Assembly (NCBI GenBank): GCA_963971305.1 | Contig: OZ020303.1 | Span: forward strand, 63,922,867-63,986,866 | Direction: 5' to 3' | Source: Arcuatula senhousia | Taxonomy: Eukaryota > Mollusca > Bivalvia > Mytilida > Mytilidae | Length of the DNA: 64,000 nucleotides | Shown: positions 31,886-43,915 of the stretch, piece after piece | Layout: each line of letters opens with the position of its first letter | Numbering within the stretch: the first letter of the stretch is position 1 | Position numbers and translations under genes: made by a program | Notes under the pieces: generated by a model | The model's database searches: none | What the model was told of the DNA's origin: nothing | The model's input: the letters and a program-made list of their open reading frames with translations, nothing else

Positions 31886-32092
31886 ATAGAGAAAAGCTGT
31901 TGCTTGGTTAAATGTTCAGCTCATTTAGCTTTACAAAATTCTTCTAAAGTTGGCAGATGACCCCTTATAGGCATAACAGCCCCTAATTTAACGTGTTATC
32001 ATGTTAGATCGAGAAAAGCGTTTGCCTACTTAAATATTCAGCTCATCAAGATCAGGTGAGCGATTGAGGCTCCTGGAAGCCTCTTGTTATCT
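31886..32092 (+). mobile_element. 3' end fragment of HINE element A
   Basis: About one core repeat ('gctgttgcttggttaaatg', 'agctttacaaaattc'), then ATCAGGTGAGCGATTGAGGC, the TCCTGGAAGCC hairpin half and TCTTGTT. The 5' module is absent. Confidence 0.7.
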
Positions 32093-34262
32093 TTGCCTTG
32101 TTAAATTGTTATAATTTAAAAAGCCTTATTACTTCTACAGAACTATGAAAAATATCAGTTTAAATTATCTCGTGTTTTATTTACAACGCTTTGCTACTGA
32201 TTTCATACGAGAGACCTGTTCTCGAATATCTATTCTAGATGTATACTTAGATTCACCCTGTTGTCGATTGCATAACAATTCGTATGTTGTATAATAGGAT
32301 GTAAAATAGTTCGTCATGAGGATTGATTTTAATGCCAGTTTGTGAATAAATTAGAGTCTGTGAAAAATTTTATCAGTGATCAATTAAAAAAAAATACCGA
32401 AAAGTCACCATTCGGTGCATTATCGCGCTATAAGCAGTTAAATTTCTTATATTACTGCGCGATCTATTTTTATCTCAGTAGCATAATATACACAAACAGA
32501 TTGAACTTTCAAGATATGTTAATTTTTTCATCGTTTTATCGTATTGGCAACTCCTTTCTTATGAATTTATGAACCATGCAAACATTTTTCGATCTTAATG
32601 ATATGATTCCACGTGTAATTGTTTTAAAGTTATCAATAAGGCATTGAACTGGTGATGTTATTTCATGAAAACAAGATGGCTGGATCATTGTGGATCGATT
32701 CGTTCTTAGTTTCATGTGCATGTACACAACCTGTTTGAGAGACATCAGTAATACTTTGACTTGAGGCTCAACGAGATAATTTAACTACTAAAAATTTATG
32801 TTGTCCGGAATACCCTACACTACAGACCACCTTATTCTTCTTCTTCTATACCCTCTCTATTCATATATAAGACACCCATTCATATATTTTTAATGCATTT
32901 GAAATTACACAGAATATGCTTAAACTTTACATGTTTTATAGATTTTCTATTAAAATCAAAGTTTGAATGGTAAAAGTTATCAAATGCCTGTACAGTTAAG
33001 GATACAAGGAGGCAAAATGTGGATGCTCAGTCACTCTTTTCCTATTGATATATGACATTTGTGAACAGTATACCTTATCATATATACAACATTGAAATTT
33101 CCAACCTTCTAAAGTAGACCATTTTGGGCCGCACACATGTACCTACCTTTATAATTGAAGTTAACCCCCCCCCCCCCCGTGCTACAGACAGTTAAAATTT
33201 ATCAAAACTAACATTTGAGCAACGACTTGTTGAACGAGGATTATTTTTAGTCCAGATAATAATCAGGTCTTTCTGAGATTTTTTTCATTTGGACTTTTTC
33301 AGATCCACAGAGTCGTAGGAAGACAAACGTAAAAAATTATAAAAGGCTTAAAGTTTAAAGACCCTTTTGAGCTTAGCTGGGTGGCCTGTCCTATCAACAT
33401 TTTGTCAGTTTGCAATGCCATAAACCAGTAGTAGGTGCACCTAATGATACTAAGCAATCGTATGCTTCGAAATTAACTGTAACCTGTTCTTCCAGACGAA
33501 TCACGGACCACCTACAAAAGAATCATTCAATTCCCATATTGTTTTATAACTAGAAAGTGCCATAAAAACATATTGGTACGGTTTGTTCAAATGATGCTTA
33601 TAACAATGAATGAATACCTTCAACCTTATCTGTCATTCTAGTTTGGTAGGTATTACTATGATGCTAAATCATGCATTATGCATGTTTCAGGAGCCTAACT
33701 GTGACATATATGTAACTCGAGTACCAATGGATATGGTTTTAACCATATCCCTTCTTGTTAAGTGAGTGATACTGAATTATCTTTTAAATATTTTAATATC
33801 ATGTCGTTGCATTCAATTTGCTTCTATGTTGTATGAGACATTTGTCTAGTTTATGTTTTTGTGCAGTGCTATAAATATTGTTAATAACAATACATTCTAA
33901 GAATTGGACCCCACATCTACCTGACGGATTCCCTTAGTAACTAAGGGATCTGGATCATGTTATGGTTTCTATTTATACAAAACATTACAGTTTGAATTTA
34001 TTTGAATGAAGTTTTTATTAAAGATAAATCTGATTAAGCTTTGTTTAATGAAAATATCCATTCTTAAAACTTTCTTAATTTCGTGAATAAAGTTAATAAA
34101 GTTAGTGAATTATACCATATCAAGTAAAATAACATAAATTAAATTAAAGAAATAAGCACATTTTTATATAACATAAAAAGCTAAAGGTCACATTTTTCTC
34201 TATAAAATACTCAAGGTTAAGCCAAGGCATTGTAGTTTAGGAAGACTACGAGATTATCAAAG
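32093..34262. other. Intergenic upstream of the receptor pseudogene
   Basis: AT-rich, no convincing frame. A C14 homopolymer lies at about 33165. The last 100 bp is presumably the old promoter/5' UTR of the pseudogene. Confidence 0.4.
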
Positions 34263-34742
34263 ATGAACGTCAATTTAGCCTTCGTTTTATTATTTTTTAT
34301 GGTGAATTTTCAATGGAGTTTACTCAGAGTTTGCGCCACGAATTTGTATACCGTCAAAACTTCCACACAAAATACCATTAGTGACAAACCACCAAACATC
34401 TTCAGTGGAAAATCTACATTACCAACAACTTTGAAAAACGAACAATTAACAGAAAGTTCAGATAATAATCTTAATGACGAATCTGTCACCTCGTGCTTGA
34501 ATTCAGAAAAATGTCAAACAGCTAAAGGAAACGGATTGTGGTACTGCTTTGACAATGCCGGTTGTTTTACGTCTACAGATTGCTGCAATGATTTTAACGA
34601 AGATAAAGACGATGGGGAAAAGTTTAATTTCCACTGCATTCCAAAGTCCAGTTTACCTATTTATTCGGAAGGATTTGGTTATTTATCTGTAGCTGATTGT
34701 CGCGAAGGATTCGGCGGCACCAACATACCGGGGAGGTGTCAG

Positions 34743-34745
34743 TGA
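34743..34745 (+). other. Nonsense codon (TGA) in receptor exon 1
   Basis: Reading continues in the same frame on both sides (NIPGRCQ, stop, KENLSCPIFNKTVAELCKESN), aligned to PEICQEKEDGNFCPFLNKTVSELCKESS of the intact gene. Confidence 0.85.
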
Positions 34746-35700
34746 AAGGAAAATTTAAGTTGTCCTATCTTTAATAAAACTGTGGCTGAACTTTGCAAAG
34801 AGAGCAATAAATTGGAAGAGAGCGGCCCTTTTGTTATATACAATAAGTCGTTGGTTTTCAAAAACAAATTTTGTGCATTTTGCAATAACGTATATGACTT
34901 CGAGTATTTTAATGTATATTACTTGTTAAGAAACAGTATGTACCAAAATGTTTCGAAGTTAGATAAAGCTGCTGTACATCAAGCCTTGGTAGGATACCGA
35001 CATGAAACGATTCCACCCATAAACTCCAAAGTCACGTCATGCACGTACAACGTGAAATCATCAGATATTTTAAACCATTGTCAACAATTTACAGACCCCG
35101 TAGTGATTCCTGAAGGCTATTTTGATGCAAACTCAACATGTAAAGAAAATTTTGATTTTCAATATAGAGATTTTTTTAATGATGAAAAAGATTGGGTTAT
35201 AAATGGTTTTGATAGAACAGATCAGCTGATGTCAATTTTGTTTAAATTCAATGCCAAAGACAATGCTGAAGTTCGAAGTGACTGTAAAGTTTGGAATGAA
35301 GAGGTAGGTGTATTTTTTTGAATTATTAGAACTTTTGACATGTTTGATGTGTTTTCAATTTTAAAAACGAAATTAAAGTTACATTAGGTGACTTGTCTAC
35401 CTCGAACTGTTTTTTTTTTAAATTTCCGATTGTTCGAATTAAAAATTGTTAAGACAATGTACATGGTCAAAATTTTCGCGTCGGGTCTTGGCTTTCATGT
35501 CCAAAAAAGAAATAAACAGTTTATTAATATCCAATATGGCACTAAATGTTATATCATTCATGTTCTATCTTTCTTTTACTTACTATTAGTTGCTTAAGCC
35601 TATGTCCAAAATAAATATAAAAAAAATGTTTTGTGATCCTGTGGTTCGTATACACAATATTTATACTCCAAACAAACGGATGATATTTTACTTAAACACA

Positions 35701-37421
35701 GCTTAAAGGCATAATGTAAAGTATGGAGTGGAGTCTGAAGTCTGGAGTTTTGAGTTTGGAAATTACAAATACCAAAACGCGGGTATAAACGGTTAATTTT
35801 GATATGCTATATATCGATATTTCAAGGAGTAACCTCTCATCAGTAGCATTTATACCAAAACATTGGAAGGTCAAATCCAAAACAGTTGAAAACGAAAAGT
35901 ACTCAAAACCAAAACGTTCGAACAAGGAAGCCAAATCCAGCACCGAGGATATCGACCATGTGCATTACAAGGAAAGAAACCTGGTGTTTTTATCAATTTT
36001 GAATTTAACAATCGGAAATTTCAGCGACAATATATTAGAAATTTTATGGTAACTCGTGTCAGACAAGTCTGACTACCAGGCTTGTGATTACCCTCGGGGA
36101 CCTCTGGTCCACCAGCAGCGGTTATCGCCCAGTGGTTTCAAAATTACAAATACCAAAACGCGGGTATAAACGGTTAATTTTGATATGCTATATATCGATA
36201 TTTCAAGGAGTAACCTCTCATCAGTAGCATTTATACCAAAACATTGGAAGGTCAAATCCAAAACAGTTGAAAACGAAAAGTACTCAAAACCAAAACGTTC
36301 GAACAAGGAAGCCAAATCCAGCACCGAGGATATCGACCATGTGCATTACAAGGAAAGAAACCTGGTGTTTTTATCAATTTTGAATTTAACAATCGGAAAT
36401 TTCAGCGACAATATATTAGAAATTTTATGGTAACTCGTGTCAGACAAGTCTGACTACCAGGCTTGTGATTACCCTCGGGGACCTCTGGTCCACCAGCAGC
36501 GGTTATCGCCCAGTTCTGGAGTGTGATAATATAATTAATTTTACTTTAAACAAGGTGATAATTGATATACAATTAATCCCACAACCCCCCCCCCGGGCAC
36601 AACCCCAATGAGCTTTTATGTAGGATGTCAGCTTAGATAGATACAGATTAGGGATTTAATCAGAAAACATTTCAATAATATACATATAAAAAAACAGGAA
36701 CACACACATAAAATGTTTTTACATTTGAAATTAAGTCAATCAACGAAAAACAAAATCCATACCAGTGTTCTACTTAGGCCAATATATCACTGTGGTACCA
36801 TTATTTGTTTCAAATATACTTAGAAGGTGTGAAAAGACTGACAGCAAAACATAACCCATTCCAGACCCACTTGTACCATGTAGATAATACTTTGCCCCCA
36901 CCATAAAGAACACCTAAGACAAACTATTTTTATGCATACATAAGCTGCAAATTTGATATAAAATTCATTTAACGGTCTGCAGGAAATATAGAGACATACA
37001 CCACTCAACCAACTCCCGGTAAGCTATAAAAATATACAAGGCAGTAGGTGGAGTCCACAGTTAATAATAAACAGTTATTTGACCGTAAATAAGTGAGCTT
37101 TATCGAAAACTGCTCACTTTTTGTAATTACTGCTATAAGTATAAACGCATAATTATGATATATGATCAAGGAAATTAATAGCAGTGTCTTGAAATGTTTG
37201 AGAAGTTGAAAAAGTAAATACTGGATTATAAAAAACACCTTAAAAGTAACTATACTTCTGTTTGTCTGTTGAAAATATGCAAATGCTACCAATATACAAA
37301 ACCAAAAAGCTTATTTCGATAATGCTGTTTAGAACTAATATTTGACTCCAGACTCCAAATTCCAAATTTCAGACTCCAAACTGCAGACTCCACTTCATAC
37401 CTTACATCATGCCCAGCTTAG
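35701..37421. repeat. Inverted repeat with diverged ~65-bp arms
   Basis: The left arm, about 35701-35762 (gtatggagtggagtctg…), is the diverged reverse complement of about 37344-37421 (…cagactccacttcatac). It encloses the repeat F pair. GAGTCTG-type words within each arm are themselves repeated. Confidence 0.5.
35761..36508 (+). repeat. Repeat F, tandem pair (381-bp period)
   Basis: Two essentially identical copies, about 35761-36127 and 36142-36508, joined by a short 'ggtttc' link; no difference noticed. They start 'attacaaataccaaaacgcg' and end 'agcagcggttatcgcccagt'. Shorter diverged copies lie at 9486 and 22536. The pair sits in the long intron of the receptor pseudogene. The 3' part has short complementary words (gtcagac-aagtctgac), perhaps of SINE type. 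Confidence 0.75.
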
Positions 37422-37535
37422 ACTAGTTGGGTTATGTTTTGCTGTCAGTCTTTTCACACCTTCTAAGTATATTTGAAACAAATAATGGTACCACAGTGAT
37501 ATATTGGCCTAAGTAGAACACTGGTGTGGATTTTA
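36751..37535. repeat. Inverted repeat with ~107-bp arms
   Basis: The left arm 36751-36857 and right arm 37429-37535 are nearly perfect reverse complements ('aatatatcactgtggtacca' and 'tggtaccacagtgatatatt'), with a 571-bp loop. The arms interlock with the 35701/37421 inverted repeat rather than nesting. Confidence 0.75.
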
Positions 37536-39154
37536 TGGCATATCTGTAGTTATGCTCACAGATATTGTTTTAACACCATTTTCAAGTATTTAAAAGAGTA
37601 TAGTTAACATTTTCGGAGGCATTTTCTTTAGATCCATTCAATCACTTAAATGTGTACATATTTTAACACTTCTTTGCTAATTAGTTTTTACATAATGGGT
37701 TGTTCAATGTTATGTATCGGACTTTTGACATTCGGGTACCCCTGCCTCAGGAGTCAATTTTTTTCTGTTCATTTTTTAACTGAAACTTTATCTTTTAGTA
37801 AAGTAGACGACACCTTAATTTTGATTTAATTTAATATATTTACATAGAAGGAAAAGGGCGTGCTTTCGATATATGTTTTCACAAGAATCAGATTTTGTCG
37901 AGTCCTAAGAAATTCAAGGTCGAATGTCAAAAGGCAGAAGCACTAAGAAAATACTCAACACTTTTTTTTTATCATCGCATTTTTTTTTCTACAGTAAAAA
38001 AAAACTTATCGAAAATATATTACTATATATTCTAATCAAAACTGCCAGCAGCACTTTCTGGCCCCGTTGAAGGCTGCTGGCGGTTGTTTATTGTGATTTT
38101 TCTGAATTGCCGCATGAATGTGAGCTATGCAGCGAACACTTATTCCACATCTCATTATTTTCAATTATATAAAAAAAATTTAATTTATAAAATTTACATC
38201 TAAGTCGAATTGTTTGCCTAATTGGAAGGTATTTTCAGATCAATATTGCTCAAAGTAAATCTTATTTACTGCACCTATTGTAGCTTGTCTCATTGTTAAC
38301 AGGACAAATATGTTTTCTAAAATATTTTCTGGTCATATTATCATTACTAAATGTGTTTTAAAAACTCTTGTAAGAAGGGATTTTGTAAATAACAAATTTA
38401 AAACAAAGATTGGAAGCTTATTTTACATACTGCAAAAGTACAAATGTTTTAAATTGTTTCTAGCTCAAAACGCAGAGAACATATAAGAAGTATGTTCTTT
38501 CGTCACATTAAACTTTAAATAAAGCGGGTTTTTTTTATTCCATCTACTCTCACTGTGTCTACTCTACTTCTTGTAATAAAACAAATCAGGAATTATCTCT
38601 TAATAGAAACTTTATGTAAACACATTTTATAAAAACATCAATTTTAATCTATAAAAGATGTGTAAAGATATGTTTGTACACACTGTAATGTCTAGGTAAA
38701 CAATTTTATATGTATATACAATTAAAACAGTGTAAAAAGAGTTAGAAATCATCTATTTTATTTCATTGTCAAAATAAACCCCCATTTTCATGCATTTAAT
38801 TCGGCATTAAACTGAATTATTATTTTCACAATGATACTACTGTATACAAGTAGTTGTGCATTGCAATTAGATATTTTTTTCGGTTACAAATTGGATTTCC
38901 TTAATTAACAGCCAAAAAATAAATAAAATTTCCCGCCCAAAAATAAATCAAATATTTTTTTAAAGTTTTTGTTGATTTTCATGAAAATAAATAGAGGGTT
39001 TTGTGGACGGCTTACAGATATGAGTCATTTAATGGTCTAGTCCAAGTTTTTGAAACCCCCAAAATTCAATAAGTGTATCCAGAGGTGTAACGGAAGAACA
39101 GACGAAGAACCTGAATTAATTATGTAGAAATTCTAAATTATTTTTTTTTTGCAG
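37536..39154 (+). other. Rest of the pseudogene intron
   Basis: AT-rich. Holds repeat D at 38040-38165; ends with T10-GCAG acceptor at 39154. Confidence 0.6.
38040..38165. repeat. Repeat D copy with perfect 9-bp hairpin
   Basis: GCCAGCAGC … GCTGCTGGC forms a hairpin, followed by 'acacttattccacatctcat'. Homologous to 8360-8505. Confidence 0.6.
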
Positions 39155-39697
39155 ATGCGAAAGACAGGACAATGTCAAGATTATGATTTGTTTCAAAACC
39201 CAGAGAGGCTGATTAGGCTTGGCTTGCATGCAGACGCAGATTTGACGAATGATGAATTTCTAAAAATTGGAATCGTTTTAAGTTCAATAGTTGAAATTCC
39301 TAACGTAATTTCAGTTACAACGGTGCAAGTTCGACATCTTAAAGATAATTATCAGTATGCACAAATTAATCTGGTTATTATGTTTCTCAAAACAGCATTC
39401 CGACATGAAATAGATACAACTCTTGACGATATTGCAAAGCATAAGGTTACTTTTTATATACGTCGAGATAACAACAAAACCTATATTAAAGTAGAATCGT
39501 CATATAGTACTTTTAATAATTAAGTCCCCGACCACGAAGTGTCGGAGGACTTATTGTTTTTGCCCAGTTTCTTATTATTATTATTATTATTATGTCCCCG
39601 AACACGAAGTGTCGGGGACATATTGTTTTTGCTCGGTTTCTTATTATTATGTCCCCGAACACGAAGTGTCGGGGACATATTGTTTTTGCTCGGTTTC

Positions 39698-39741
<44 letters not shown>

Positions 39742-39743
<2 letters not shown>

Positions 39744-40986
39744 GTCCCCGAACACGAAGTGTCGGGGACATATTGTTTTTGCTCGGTTTCTTATTATTAT
39801 TTTTTTTTTTTTTTTTATTATTATTATTCTTAGTATTCTTTAGTGTGAACTTGTCCGCTCGATTTAAAGAACATCTTTAAAGGTAGGAAGCTGAAACTTC
39901 ATATATCAAGAGTATGGAGTGTGAAATTGTGTAATCAGATTTTTTCGTCAAAATCAAGCGACCCCTTATAGGGTAAAAAGGGGCCTGAAAATGGCTCCTC
40001 AAAATCAAAGTTGAATTTTTACTGGCATTTCCAAACCGGCTGGATTAGGAAAAATTCCTTTCACTATGTAGTAGGTATATATAAGAGGTATCATACAAAA
40101 AAAGAATTTTGAAAATCGGACTTACCGTTTTCAAAATATTTGCAAAAATTCGAAAAAAGGGGAGATAATTCAATACCACATTATTCGAAATTATATCAAA
40201 TCTTTAGTATATCTAGGTAAAATTTTATAAATTAAGTATCACTGATGACTTTTATACAGATACTGGTGTAGAAGATTATAGTGATATGCCAAGATGATTT
40301 CTTGGTCTCGAATAAATTTTGGTCGGTCACTTACAAAATGGCTGACCATTTCCCGCCAAAATTGAAACTTGTTCCGAATGTGATGAAAATTTGTTTTTAA
40401 GGTATTAGTGATATGCTAAGTTAATTTTTGGTATCAAAATTTTTTTTTCGACCGCCATTTTCAAAATGGCCGCCACTTCCGGTAAAAATTAAATTTGCTC
40501 CGATTTTAACGAAAATTGATTTCCAGGTGTTTTAAAGGATGCCGATTGAAGTGCGTTTTCGAAAATGTTGAAAAATTCAAAATGGCTGCCACTTCCGGTA
40601 AAAATTCAAATTGCTCTGATTTAAACGAAAATTGATATCCAGGGGTTTTAAAGGATCCGAATTGAAGTGCGTTGTCGAAAATGTGGAAAAATTCAAATTG
40701 GCCGCCACTTCCGGTAAAAATTCAACTTGCTCAGATTTTAACGAAAATAGATATCCAGGGGTTTTAAAGAATGCCGAATTGAAGTGCGTTTTCAAAAATG
40801 TCGAAAAATTCAAAATGGCAGCCACTTCCGGTAAAAGTTAACTTATTCCGATTTTAACGAAAATTGATATCTAAGTATTATATTGGATGGCGAACAGAAA
40901 AATGTTATCAACTAAGCCAGATATAAACAAAGAGGGGTACGTGAGGGGACATTTGTGACTCGCTTTGCGATCACAATTATACCTAG
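39742..40986 (+). mobile_element. Innermost (youngest) family C element
   Basis: The only uninterrupted copy: 5' hairpin at 39744, TTA/T-rich tract to about 39830, body with repeated 'cacttccggtaaaaatt' blocks every ~90-100 bp, 3' hairpin GTGACTCGCTTTGCGATCAC and CTAG at 40983-40986. Its body differs from the copies outside it. Confidence 0.75.
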
Positions 40987-40992
40987 TTATTA

Positions 40993-42215
40993 TTATTTTT
41001 CTCGGTATTCTGGACCGTGAACTTGTCCACCTCATTTTTTCGACATCTTTTAAGGTAGGAAGCTGAAACTTCATAAATCAAGAGTATGGAATGGGAAATT
41101 GTGCTTTTTGTATTTTTCGTCGAAATCGAACGACCCCTTATAGGTCAAAAAAGGGCCTCAAAATGGCTCCTCGAAACCGAAGTTGAATTTTTCCTGGCAT
41201 TTCTGATCCGGCAGGGGTAGGAAAAATTCCTTTATAAGTTAAGTGCGGATATTTAATACCTTTCATTTAAAAAAAAAATTTTAAAAATCGGACTAACTGT
41301 TTTCAAAATTTTGCAAAAAATCGAAAATTATTTTTTTATAAGATTGAGTTATCTTTCTTTGTACCTTGTATATTGTAATAGTAATGTTAATATTGTCAAC
41401 TTTGTTATTTCTTAATAAAAATTGGGTTACAAAGTAATAGTGGTATGCCGAGTTCATTTTTGGAATTGAAATTTTTTTTTGGCGGCCATTTTCAAAATGG
41501 CGGCTAAATGGCCGCCAATTTCCCGCCAAAATTAAAGTTACTCAGAATTTGATGAAAATTGGTATATAAGATAATGAAAGTATGGCGAATTGATTTTTGA
41601 CATTAAAAATTTTTCATCATCGGCCATTTTCAAAATGGCCGCTGTTTCCCGCCAAAATTAAAGTTACTCCGATTTTGACGAAAACTGGTATGTAAGGTAA
41701 TAGTGGTATGAGGAGTTGATTTTTGACATCAAATTTTTTTTATTGTCGGCCATTTTCAAAAAGGCTGCCATTTCCCGCCAAAATTAGACTTGCTCTGATT
41801 TTAATGAAAATTAATATACAGGGTAATTGTGGTATGGGGAGTTCATTTTTAGCATCAAATTTTGTTTAAGGTCCGATGCAACAGCTTTTGGATGCGACTG
41901 TGTGATTTTTCTCGACTATATGAGATTAAGGGAGAATAATATCTCATATGGATGTCAACCAAAAGCTTCTCCGTAACGTTTTTAGCATTTCATTGAAGAG
42001 TGGCTCCATTGTAGAGGACGAGAGCGGTAGTTATGCTCGCTAGTCACTACAATAGTTTACAAGTACGCTACCAATGCTTGTAAAAAGGGTGCTTCAATGG
42101 AATGATAAGGGCGTCATTGCTTAAACAGGGTTCCCACAAAAGCCAGAAATATTGTCAAAGAGGGGTACGTGAGGGGACATGTATGTGACTCGCTTGCGAT
42201 CACAATTAGAACTAG
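40993..42215 (+). mobile_element. Body and 3' end of family C element, third level
   Basis: Starts 'ctcggtattctggaccgtga', matching the start of the next body (42236). Contains 'ggccattttcaaaatggcc' near-palindromes in repeated units and a unique insert of about 250 bp (41872-42130). Its own 5' hairpin is the one at 39651. Confidence 0.7.
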
Positions 42216-43261
42216 TTATTATTATTATTATTTTTCTCGGTATTCTGGACCGTGAACTTGTCCACCTCATTTTTTCGACATCTTTTATGGTAGGAAGCTG
42301 AATCTTCATATATCAAGAGTATGGAATGGGAGATTGTGCTTTTTGTACTTTTCGTCGAAATCGAACGACCCCTTATAGGTCAAAAAAGGGCCTAAAAATG
42401 GCTCCTCGAAACCGAAGTTGAATTTTTCCTGGCATTTCTGATCCGGCAGGGGTAGGTCAAATTCCTTTATGGGGTAAGTGAAGACTTTCAATACCTTTCA
42501 TTTAAAAAAAAAATTTTGAAAATCGGACCTGCCGTTTTCAAAATTTTGCAAAAAATCGAAAATTATTTTTTTTGTAAGATTGAGTTATCTTCCTTTGTAC
42601 AATATATTTTGTAATAGTAATGAAAAAAATTCTCAACTTTATTATTTCTTAATGAAAATTGGTTTACTAGGTAATAGGGGTTTGCCGAGTTAATTTTTGG
42701 TATCGAAAATTTTTTTTGGCGGCCATTTTCAAAATGGCGGCTAAAATTTCCCGCCAAAATTAAACTTCCTCCGATTTTGATGAAAATTGGTATTTAAGGT
42801 AAAAGTGGTATGGCGAGATGATTTTTGACATCAAAATTTTTCTATCGTCGGCCATTTTCAAAATGGCCGCCTTTTCCCGCCAAAATTAAAGTTACTCCGA
42901 TTTTGACGAAAATTGGTATATCAAGAAATAGTGGTATGGCGAGTTAATTTTTGACATAATTTTTTCTTTATTGTCAGCCATTTTCAAAATGGCCGCCGTT
43001 TCCCGCCAAAATTAAAGTTACTCTGATTTTGATGAAAATTGGCATATAAGGTAATAGTGCTATGGCGAGTTGATTTTTGACATCGAAATTTTTATTTCGT
43101 CGGCCATTTTGAAAATGGCCGCCGCGGGAAAAATCAAAGTTACTCCGATTTTAATGAAAATTGGTATATTAGGTATTCTCAAATGCCCAAACACATATTG
43201 ACAAAGAGGGGTACGTGAGGGGACATGTATGTGACTCGCTTGCGATCACAATTAGAACTAG
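42216..43261 (+). mobile_element. Body and 3' end of family C element, second level
   Basis: Closely similar to the 40993 body over its first 500 bp. Repeated 'ttttcaaaatggccgcc' units follow. Ends CTAG at 43258-43261; paired 5' hairpin at 39594. Confidence 0.7.
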
Positions 43262-43915
43262 TTATTATTATTCTTATTTCAATTTCCTATTTATAGATCT
43301 AAAGTTTGTCCGACATATCTCGTAAAAACGCTTTGGCGAATCAAGATGAAACCTTTTTGGATGGTTAGGGGGTCACTCATGGATGGGCCATCGACTTTTA
43401 AAATTTTCAAGATGGCCGCCATTTCAAAATGGCCGCCTGCGGAAAAAAGGGGCGGAAAATTTTTTTTCGTCTGATCGTCTTGAAAATGGGTTATCTGGGT
43501 AAAGTGGGTATGCTGATTATCATGGTGCGACCGGATTTTTTCTACGACCTGCCAATTTTTGGCAATTAGCCGCCGAAATCGCCAAAAACTCGACTTTGTC
43601 AAATATCAATGAAAATTGTTATACTAGATAAAATGATTATTCTGATCACCATTGGGCAAGCACGGTTCTTCAATAAGTAACCAATTTTTGGCAATCCGCC
43701 AAAAAAATTGGCAATCTGCAAAAAGTCGCCAAAAATTTAAATTTGTCCAAATTACATAAAAATTTGTATACAATGTAAATTTGATATGCTGATCATCATG
43801 AGGCAAGTAAAATGTTTCTATGATTAGCCATGTTTTGGTATTTTGCAATCCGCCAAAATTTGGGGACGGGAGGGGACTTTTATGTGACTTGCTTGCAATC
43901 ACAATTATAGCTAGT
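43262..43915 (+). mobile_element. Body and 3' end of the outermost family C element
   Basis: A different subfamily: body with 'gccaatttttggcaat' units and a diverged 3' end (ggggacttttatgtgacttg … CTAG). Its paired 5' hairpin at 39524 is also the most diverged of the four (GTCGGAGGAC), supporting the outermost/oldest assignment. Confidence 0.7.

Larger units (their letters stand above)
39521..43915 (+). mobile_element. Four nested HINE-like elements (family C) in a receptor exon
   Basis: Four 5' ends (hairpin GTCCCCGA … CGGGGAC plus a TTA microsatellite) lie at 39524, 39594, 39651 and 39744. Four 3' ends (GGGGAC offset repeat, GTGACTCGCTTGCGATCAC hairpin, CTAG) lie at 40983, 42212, 43258 and 43911. 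After each inner 3' end the TTA microsatellite resumes and a separate body follows. The simplest reading is that each element inserted into the microsatellite of the previous one, four deep. Removing 39521-43915 rejoins the receptor frame exactly (…TFNN|SSLNF…) at a TT with no other duplication. CTAG plus T/T targeting agrees with Helitron/Helentron-type transposition. Confidence 0.85.

Noticed and set aside
32342..32745. Small frames on both strands in the intergenic region
   Set aside because: No domain, splice sites or repeat homology; AT-rich chance frames.
39539..39880. Overlapping open frames in all phases (Leu/Ile/Tyr/Asn runs)
   Set aside because: They are translations of the TTA microsatellite and the family C 5' hairpin.
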